A DNA stretch of 10,161 nucleotides from an uncultured Erysipelotrichaceae bacterium (GTDB lineage Bacteria; Bacillota_I; Bacilli_A; RF39; UBA660), in NCBI GenBank assembly GCA_902766135.1, contig CACXCK010000036.1, positions 1-10,161 on the forward strand. The letters are read 5' to 3'. Below, piece after piece: positions 6,268 to 10,161 of the stretch (its first letter is position 1; each line of letters begins with the position of its first letter). The position numbers were made by a program, and so were the translations under genes. The notes beneath the pieces are model-generated. The model did no database searches. It was not told where the DNA came from and worked only from the letters and a program-made list of their open reading frames with translations.

Positions 6268-6918
6268 TTATCTTCTTATAAAATCTGGATCAACACTTTC
6301 ATCTTTTTCTTCGTATTGTCCATATGTTTCTAAAACTTGTAAATAATCACTTTCTGTATCAGCCGTTTCAAATATATTATGTTCAACCTCATTCGAAGCT
6401 AAAACATCATCTTCCATAAAAGAACGTAAAACAACATCTTGATAATCAACAGAAGTTAATATACTCATCGAATACAGGATGGCTTCATTTAAATATTCTT
6501 TATCTACCATCACCTCTATTTTAGCATAATTATACATGATTTCAAGATAATATTTGTCGTTTGAAGTCGTTTTTACTTCAATATAACCAAATAAATCATC
6601 ATCACCAAGGCTTTTACTATAATAAACATCATTTTTAACTTGATAATTATTCTTAACCTTATGATAATAACTAACAGAATCAACATATAAATAATAAGAA
6701 TTATTTCTTACTACCAATATTTCATTATTCCCAACATGTCTAACAATTCTCATTCCTTTTGGCAAATAATAACGATAACCAGCTCTTGAAATATTGGTTA
6801 CATCACTTTTACTGTCCATAGCTAGTGATAAAACATTTTCCATATCAAGACGAGATACATTACTACAAGCTGAAGAAGCCATAACAACTAATAAAAGAAT
6901 AATTATTTTTCGTTTCAT
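6268..6918 (-). CDS. lipoprotein-like exported protein, first gene of envelope operon
   Basis: The 216-residue protein is placed at the ATG at 6918, with AAGGTG about 8 bases upstream; a GTG at 6927 falls within the binding site. Residues 1-17 form a signal sequence (MKRKIIILLLVVMASSA) followed by Cys18. The lipobox is imperfect (SSAC rather than L-A-G-C), so lipid attachment is likely but not certain. Residues ~45-165 look beta-rich with many Tyr residues (GYRYYLPKGMRIV, ILVVRNNSYYLYVD, YLEIMYNYAKIEVMVD). The C-terminal ~45 residues are acidic. I recognise no named family. It lies directly behind a strong extended -10 promoter, and its three downstream neighbours are packed with a 16-bp gap and then overlaps, so all four are probably one transcript. 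Confidence 0.83.
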   Translation of the reverse strand: MKRKIIILLLVVMASSACSNVSRLDMENVLSLAMDSKSDVTNISRAGYRYYLPKGMRIVRHVGNNEILVVRNNSYYLYVDSVSYYHKVKNNYQVKNDVYYSKSLGDDDLFGYIEVKTTSNDKYYLEIMYNYAKIEVMVDKEYLNEAILYSMSILTSVDYQDVVLRSFMEDDVLASNEVEHNIFETADTESDYLQVLETYGQYEEKDESVDPDFIRR

Positions 6919-6942
6919 TTGCTCCACACCTTACTAAACTTA

Positions 6943-6971
6943 ATTATACCAAATATCACCAAAAAAGGCAA
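6943..6971 (-). promoter_or_regulatory. promoter of the four-gene envelope operon
   Basis: On the minus strand TTGCCT (6971-6966) and TATAAT (6948-6943) are spaced by 17 bases, with an extended -10 TG (TGGTATAAT). Transcription should start near 6936, giving an ~18-base leader. The -35 is made of bases of the preceding terminator's 3' stem arm. Confidence 0.7.
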
Positions 6972-6987
6972 ACTTTAACAGTTTGCC
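6961..6987 (-). terminator. intrinsic terminator of the SPFH gene
   Basis: On the minus strand GGCAAACT (6987-6980) pairs with AGTTTGCC (6974-6967) around a 5-base loop, followed by six T residues (6966-6961). It lies 14 bases after the stop codon of the SPFH gene. Confidence 0.85.
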
Positions 6988-7000
6988 CAACATACATTTA

Positions 7001-8140
7001 TTATAAACCTAATAGCTTTTTCTTTAAAGCATCATAATCTTCTTGTGTGATTAATCCATCATCTAACATTTTTTTCATTTCTGCAAGTTGTTCTTTTGGA
7101 TTCTTACTATTATCGCCATTGAAAGCTCCTAGTATTCCACCGGCAGCATTAACACCCATACCCATGAATGCCATATTAGCACCACCGCCATTTTCACCAG
7201 CACCTTCAATTCCACGTGCAACACTTTGCTTTAAGAATGCATCTCCTCTACCACCAGATAAAGCATCAGCTTTCTTAACATCGCTCATTAACTTCTTCGT
7301 ATCTTCATCATATTCAATTGCAAGAATTGCCGTTTTAACAATCTCAAGACCACGATCAGTTTTCCATTGATAACTTTCTTCAACTGCTTCTGATAAACTC
7401 TTAGCAAATCCAACTTGATCTTGTTGAATTTTAGCCATTCTATTTCCTTTGCTAGGATCATTTGTATAAATTGAGAAAGCAGGAGCTAAACTACTTACTA
7501 CTTCACTAAATAATTGTTCACTAGCATCATTATCACCATCTTGAAAATCAAATGTCGGTGCGCCAGGTTGTAAATATTTAGCAGGTACAAAATTCTTAAC
7601 AAATAAAATTGGATCAGTTATTTTTAAAGTGTAAGTACCTCTTGTAATCGCCCCAACTTGTGTTCCAAAAAAAGCATCATCCCAATATATTTCAGCTTGT
7701 GTTCCAAATTTATTATTAGGTATTTCTTTTAAATTAACATAAAATGCCGTTTGTTGAGCAGCAGGTACACCACCAAACTTAAATCTTTCCCAAGAAGTAT
7801 TAATTGTTGAAGCAATAATACCATCACCAGCAAAAAAAGATTTAGAATTAACATCATCACTCTTAAACTCATATCCACCTGGTTCAGCAATAAAACCTGT
7901 AATTGCTCCATCTTGCATTGTTATAAGTGCAGTACCTTCTGGTACTACTATTTTACTGCCATTAGTAATAACATTTTCGCTTCCACGTGTATTAGAACCA
8001 CGTCCAGCATCACGTCCCTTTGACACTGCTTGAAAAATGGCAGCTGTACTTGATAGCTCACTTTTCGGTACAAAATAGTCCTTCCATTGATCGGCAAAAG
8101 TTCCACCTATAGCGCCTGTAAAAGCCTTAATAAATCCCAT
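7001..8140 (-). CDS. YdjI-like SPFH domain protein with C-terminal SHOCT
   Basis: The 379-residue protein resembles the B. subtilis YdjI type ('virion core-like' SPFH proteins). It begins MGFIKAFTGAIGGTFADQWKD, typical of this group. It continues with the SPFH core at about 55-280 (IVVPEGTALITMQDGAI, FKFGGVPAAQQTAFYVN, TRGTYTLKITDPILFVKNFV), a helical stretch ending EIVKTAILAIEYDE, a Gly/Ala/Met-rich linker (305-342), and a SHOCT module at 347-379 (EQLAEMKKMLDDGLITQEDY). It has no membrane segment. Known relatives form membrane-associated oligomers linked to envelope stress. The start is the third of three close ATG codons, because AAAGGA is 9 bases upstream of it; the ATGs at 8149 and 8146 are too close. 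It is a single gene with its own promoter and terminator. Confidence 0.88.
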   Translation of the reverse strand: MGFIKAFTGAIGGTFADQWKDYFVPKSELSSTAAIFQAVSKGRDAGRGSNTRGSENVITNGSKIVVPEGTALITMQDGAITGFIAEPGGYEFKSDDVNSKSFFAGDGIIASTINTSWERFKFGGVPAAQQTAFYVNLKEIPNNKFGTQAEIYWDDAFFGTQVGAITRGTYTLKITDPILFVKNFVPAKYLQPGAPTFDFQDGDNDASEQLFSEVVSSLAPAFSIYTNDPSKGNRMAKIQQDQVGFAKSLSEAVEESYQWKTDRGLEIVKTAILAIEYDEDTKKLMSDVKKADALSGGRGDAFLKQSVARGIEGAGENGGGANMAFMGMGVNAAGGILGAFNGDNSKNPKEQLAEMKKMLDDGLITQEDYDALKKKLLGL

Positions 8141-8190
8141 TAACATCATTCCTTTCCGCTTTTACGAACAGAGAATCCCTATTCACTTTA

Positions 8191-8219
8191 AGTGTACCAT
8201 ATAAATTAAAAAAAAACAA
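8191..8219 (-). promoter_or_regulatory. promoter of the SPFH gene
   Basis: On the minus strand TTGTTT (8219-8214) and TACACT (8196-8191) are separated by 17 bases. The -10 carries an extended TG (TGGTACACT). The leader is about 45 bases. Confidence 0.45.
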
Positions 8220-8228
8220 ATTTTAACA

Positions 8229-8257
8229 TTGCTATAAAGATATTTTTTTGCTATAAT
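8229..8257 (+). promoter_or_regulatory. promoter of the UvrX-YolD operon
   Basis: TTGCTA (8229-8234) and TATAAT (8252-8257) are spaced by 17 bases, with an extended -10 TG (TGCTATAAT). The 9-mer TTGCTATAA occurs twice, at 8229-8237 and 8248-8256, so the -35 and -10 regions share a direct repeat. The predicted start near 8264 falls inside the LexA box. Confidence 0.7.
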
Positions 8258-8262
8258 AAAAA

Positions 8263-8276
8263 CGAACAAATGTTTA
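8263..8276 (+). promoter_or_regulatory. LexA (DinR) operator, SOS box
   Basis: CGAACAAATGTTTA matches the Gram-positive LexA consensus CGAACRNRYGTTYC at 13 of 14 positions. It sits 5 bases downstream of the -10, over the predicted transcription start and before the AGGAGG at 8276-8281, where bound repressor would block initiation. It predicts DNA-damage induction of the downstream polymerase gene. Confidence 0.8.
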
Positions 8277-8285
8277 GGAGGGCTT

Positions 8286-9542
8286 ATGGAAAAATTATCT
8301 CGGCACATTCTTTGTATTGATCTAAAAAGTTTCTTTGCTTCGGTTGAATGTATTGAAAGAAAACTAGATCCTTTTTGTACTCCACTAGTTGTGGCGAATA
8401 TTAGCCAGGGAAACGGCGCTATTACATTAGCTGTTTCTCCCTATTTAAAACAAAAAGGAATTCCTGGTCGAACTAGACTTTATAAAATTCCCAAAGAAAT
8501 AAAATATCAAATTGTTCCTCCAAGAATGAAATTATATATTCAAAAATCAAAAGAAGTTATTAAAATTTATTTATCATTTATTGCCAAAGAAGACTTGCAC
8601 ATCTATTCCATCGATGAATGTTTCTTAGATGTTACTGATTACCTCAACTATTACAAAATGACAGATGAAGAACTTGCTAAAAAAATATTAACTACAATTA
8701 ACGAAAAAACAGGTCTAACTGCCACTTGTGGTATAGGTCCAAACATGTTACTTGCTAAAATAGCCATGGATATCGAATCAAAGCATACCAAAGACAACTT
8801 AGCTAAATGGGAGTATGAAGATATTCCCACCAAACTATGGCCTATAACTCCACTAAGTAAAGTATGGGGAATAGGTCCAAGATTAGAAAAAAGATTGAAT
8901 TCTATGGGAATTACCAAAATAGAAAATCTTGCTAAAATGAATAAAACAATATTAAAAGATAAATTTGGTATATTAGGAGAAGATTTATGGTACAAAGCCA
9001 ATGGCATTGATAAATCAATAATTCATGACTTTAAAGAGGCCCCTCAAAAATCATTCGGCCACAGTCAAATACTCATGAAAGATTACTATAACGATAATAT
9101 TCTTATCATTATTAAAGAAATGCTTGAAGTCTTAACCGAAAGATTAAGAGCTAATAACTTAGAAACTAATAACATTTCATTCTCAATTGGTTACTCTAAA
9201 ACCATTGGTGGGGGCTTTCATCATCAACTAAAACTTCCAAACCACATAGACAACACCAACGAATTATATGAAACATGTAAAGATCTATTCTATAAATACT
9301 ACATAGAGGATACCCCTATTAGAAAAGTCTCCATATCACTAGGGGGCTTAAAAGTCAAAGAAGGCATTCAACTAAACCTTTTTAATAGCTTAGAAGACCT
9401 AGTAAAAGAAGATAAAATAAAGCATACAATAGACGAAATAAAATCCCGCTTTGGTAAAAACAGTATCTTAAATACAACAAGTCTTTTACCAAATTCAACA
9501 GCAATTGAACGTAATCAAAAGATTGGAGGCCATCATGAATAA
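8286..9542 (+). CDS. uvrX: Y-family translesion DNA polymerase, UvrX/YqjW type
   Basis: The 418-residue error-prone polymerase would copy past DNA lesions. Seen: palm motif ILCIDLKSFFASVE (8-21) with metal ligand Asp12 and steric-gate Phe17; YSIDECFLD (107-115) with catalytic Asp110 and Glu111; GIGPNMLLAKIAMD (149-162); a helix-hairpin-helix block LSKVWGIGPRLEKRLNSMGI (190-209); a little-finger domain (about 250-355); a beta-clamp motif QLNLF (362-366); and the C-terminal FGKNSIL...SLLPNSTAIERNQKIGGHH typical of the Firmicutes UvrX/UmuC branch rather than DinB/Pol IV. The start is set by AGGAGGG just upstream. A LexA box over the promoter implies SOS control. The next gene is YolD, overlapping by 8 bp, the usual partner of UvrX-like polymerases in Bacillota chromosomes and prophages. 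No integrase or phage gene is visible here, so chromosomal versus mobile origin is open. Confidence 0.92.
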   Translation: MEKLSRHILCIDLKSFFASVECIERKLDPFCTPLVVANISQGNGAITLAVSPYLKQKGIPGRTRLYKIPKEIKYQIVPPRMKLYIQKSKEVIKIYLSFIAKEDLHIYSIDECFLDVTDYLNYYKMTDEELAKKILTTINEKTGLTATCGIGPNMLLAKIAMDIESKHTKDNLAKWEYEDIPTKLWPITPLSKVWGIGPRLEKRLNSMGITKIENLAKMNKTILKDKFGILGEDLWYKANGIDKSIIHDFKEAPQKSFGHSQILMKDYYNDNILIIIKEMLEVLTERLRANNLETNNISFSIGYSKTIGGGFHHQLKLPNHIDNTNELYETCKDLFYKYYIEDTPIRKVSISLGGLKVKEGIQLNLFNSLEDLVKEDKIKHTIDEIKSRFGKNSILNTTSLLPNSTAIERNQKIGGHHE

Positions 9543-9837
9543 TAAATGGGCACCATTTGCTTCTCTTTTCACAAATGATGAAATATTAAAAGAAATAGAA
9601 AATGAAAAGTGCATTCCCAAACCTATTTTAAGTGATAGCGAATTAGAAATACTAGAAAAAAATATTAAACAATGTTTTCATACTAAAGAAACAGTCAATA
9701 TAGAATATTATTTTCAAGGTAAAATTAAAGAAAAAAGGTGCAAAATAAAGAGTATTAAAGAAAATGAATATAAAATATTACTAGATGATTACACATTCTT
9801 ATACTTTGAACAAATAATTAATGTTAAAATTATGTAA
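9535..9837 (+). CDS. yolD: YolD-family protein, partner of the UvrX polymerase
   Basis: The 100-residue protein starts at the ATG at 9535 behind GGAGG (9525-9529), inside the end of the polymerase gene (8-bp overlap), so the two are translationally coupled. It shows the YolD hallmarks: N-terminal NKWAPFASLF (3-12, the family's 'KW.PF..L'), a central LSDSELEILEKNI (about 35-47, the family's 'LS.DelEeI'), then an Sm-like beta-rich half, VNIEYYFQGKIKEKRCKIKSI and EQIINVKI near the end. YolD proteins are SOS-linked and thought to assist the Y-family polymerase, in a role comparable to UmuD; the mechanism is not settled. An in-frame TTG at 9505 is not needed. No hairpin terminator is seen directly after the stop. 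Confidence 0.88.
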   Translation: MNNKWAPFASLFTNDEILKEIENEKCIPKPILSDSELEILEKNIKQCFHTKETVNIEYYFQGKIKEKRCKIKSIKENEYKILLDDYTFLYFEQIINVKIM

Positions 9838-9855
9838 TACTTTTTGCATTTGTAC

Positions 9856-9884
9856 TTGTAATATCACGAACAATGTAATATAAT
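9856..9884 (+). promoter_or_regulatory. sigma-A-type promoter of the candidate small RNA
   Basis: TTGTAA (9856-9861) and TATAAT (9879-9884) have the ideal 17-base spacer. The predicted start at about 9891 coincides with the first base of a 14-bp inverted repeat, and no open reading frame follows on this strand. Confidence 0.6.
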
Positions 9885-9890
9885 GTATGT

Positions 9891-10036
9891 CGAGAGTATT
9901 ATATAAAAAAATTCCTATAAAGAAACTTATAATTATATCAAGAAAAGATTTAATCTTTTTTATAATTGTCTTTTATCTTTCTAATAATAAACCTACTTTC
10001 TATAATGAAAGAAATATATAATACTCTCATTTTTTT
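9891..10036 (+). ncRNA. candidate structured small RNA, about 145 nt, 6S-like layout
   Basis: GAGAGTATTATATA (9892-9905) and its perfect complement TATATAATACTCTC (10015-10028) close a ~109-base interior and are followed by seven T residues (10030-10036). Inside are a long terminal hairpin (9929-9937 with 9961-9969, then AAAAGAT/ATCTTTT at 9943-9949/9953-9959) and a small hairpin CTTTC-TATAAT-GAAAG (9996-10011) on the 3' side. Largely unpaired arms remain on both sides. A closing stem with paired ends, a central bubble with a small hairpin on its 3' strand, and a terminal stem-loop is the architecture of bacterial 6S RNA. Its promoter starts exactly at the stem and there is no coding potential. 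Identity as 6S is inference from layout; the very low GC and lack of a sequence match leave other small RNAs, or an elaborate operon end, possible. This and its flanks are all that occupies the gap between yolD and the tRNA. Confidence 0.45.
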
Positions 10037-10055
10037 ATGCCTAAAAAAAGAAAAT

Positions 10056-10083
10056 AAAAAAAAGAACTTTTAAAAAGTTCTTT
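10056..10083 (-). terminator. intrinsic terminator of the tRNA transcript
   Basis: On the minus strand AAAGAACTT (10083-10075) pairs with AAGTTCTTT (10069-10061) around a 5-base loop, followed by a T-run interrupted by one A (TTTTTATTTT). It lies 12 bases after the tRNA CCA end. Confidence 0.8.
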
Positions 10084-10095
10084 AACTGTCTAATA

Positions 10096-10161
10096 TGGTG
10101 GAGGATGTGGGATTCGAACCCGCGACCCTCTGCGTGCAGGGCAGATGCTCTAGCCAGCTGA
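10096..10161 (-). tRNA. tRNA-Ala (UGC), 5' end cut off by the window edge
   Basis: On the minus strand the tRNA begins inside the D stem (the first 11 or so bases lie outside the window) and ends with an encoded CCA (10098-10096). The D loop AGCTGGCTA and GAGC are followed by anticodon stem TCTGC/GCAGA (10145-10141 and 10133-10129), loop CCTGCAC with anticodon TGC at 10138-10136, and a T arm with TTCGAAT. The acceptor strand ATCCTCC has discriminator A. Two oddities: base 33 is C (10139) where U is nearly invariant, and the T stem has a C50-A64 mismatch (GCGGG versus CCCAC; A64 at 10108). The rest closely resembles bacterial tRNA-Ala(UGC), so the assignment is firm, but full function in translation is not assured. 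Confidence 0.85.

Noticed and set aside
8164..8176. CGAACAGAGAATC upstream of the SPFH gene as a second LexA box
   Set aside because: Only the left half-site matches; the right half AATC does not fit GTTYC.
8229..8256. The repeated 9-mer TTGCTATAA as an operator pair
   Set aside because: The copies coincide with the -35 and -10 regions and the 19-base period is the promoter's own geometry. A separate regulator is not needed to explain it.
9867..9879. CGAACAATGTAAT, partly like a LexA box, upstream of the candidate small RNA
   Set aside because: The right half (GTTYC) is not matched at the required spacing, so only the CGAAC half-site agrees.
9891..10036. The structured region as a T-box or other riboswitch
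   Set aside because: No gene follows on the plus strand, the downstream tRNA is on the minus strand, and no T-box consensus or specifier-like arm was seen.
1..10161. CRISPR arrays, insertion sequences, transposases or prophage structural genes
   Set aside because: No repeat-spacer pattern, transposase or integrase motif, or terminal repeats with coding content were found. The UvrX/YolD pair alone is not evidence for a mobile element.

Overview
The window is AT-rich DNA whose genes have Gram-positive style AGGAGG-type ribosome binding sites. A CotY/CotZ-family spore coat gene sits behind a sigma-K-like promoter. There is also a LexA (Gram-positive SOS) box, a UvrX/YolD mutasome pair, a YtxH protein and a YdjI-like SPFH protein. 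Together these point to a low-GC, endospore-forming member of the Bacillota (Bacilli/Erysipelotrichia-like, possibly an uncultured gut lineage). The exact taxon cannot be fixed from the sequence.

Layout. (1) 1-1523, minus: the first 507 codons of a large coiled-coil protein with one membrane segment; the gene runs off the left edge. (2) 1602-2018, minus: CotY/CotZ-family spore coat protein. (3) 2123-2440, plus: a membrane-anchored PTS EIIB-like domain whose active-site cysteine is displaced. (4) 2446-2745, minus: unknown 99-residue protein. (5) 2789-3976, plus: SEDS-family (RodA/FtsW/SpoVE) glycan polymerase. Its last 95 bp overlap tail-to-tail with (6) 3882-4085, minus, a small Tyr/Pro-rich protein with a near-perfect ribosome binding site. 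(7) 4175-4585, plus: unknown 136-residue protein. (8) 6918-4602, minus: a compact four-gene operon made of a lipoprotein-like secreted protein, an acidic disordered protein with an SPVISPVYGVLDKNY motif, a membrane-anchored helical protein, and a YtxH protein with a histone-H1-like lysine tail. (9) 7001-8140, minus: YdjI-like SPFH protein with a C-terminal SHOCT module. (10) 8286-9837, plus: SOS-controlled UvrX-type Y-family polymerase plus YolD. (11) 9891-10036, plus: a candidate structured small RNA with its own promoter, closed by a perfect 14-bp stem and laid out like 6S RNA. (12) 10096-10161, minus: a tRNA-Ala(UGC), cut by the window edge, with two unusual bases.

How it fits together. 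CotZ, the SEDS protein and the Tyr-rich protein would suit a spore-envelope neighbourhood, though only CotZ is firmly sporulation-linked. The four-gene operon reads as a cell-envelope assembly: four consecutive proteins that are secreted, membrane-targeted or membrane-anchored, with translationally overlapping genes. The polymerase/YolD pair is an inducible mutagenesis cassette.

Regulation is compact. Twice a promoter -35 element lies inside or directly against the terminator of the preceding gene (about 1566-1600 and 6961-6987). One hairpin (4584-4613) holds the stop codons of two converging genes and can terminate both.

The most novel-looking items are the envelope operon with its SPVISPVYGV protein, the candidate structured RNA, and the tRNA-Ala with C33.
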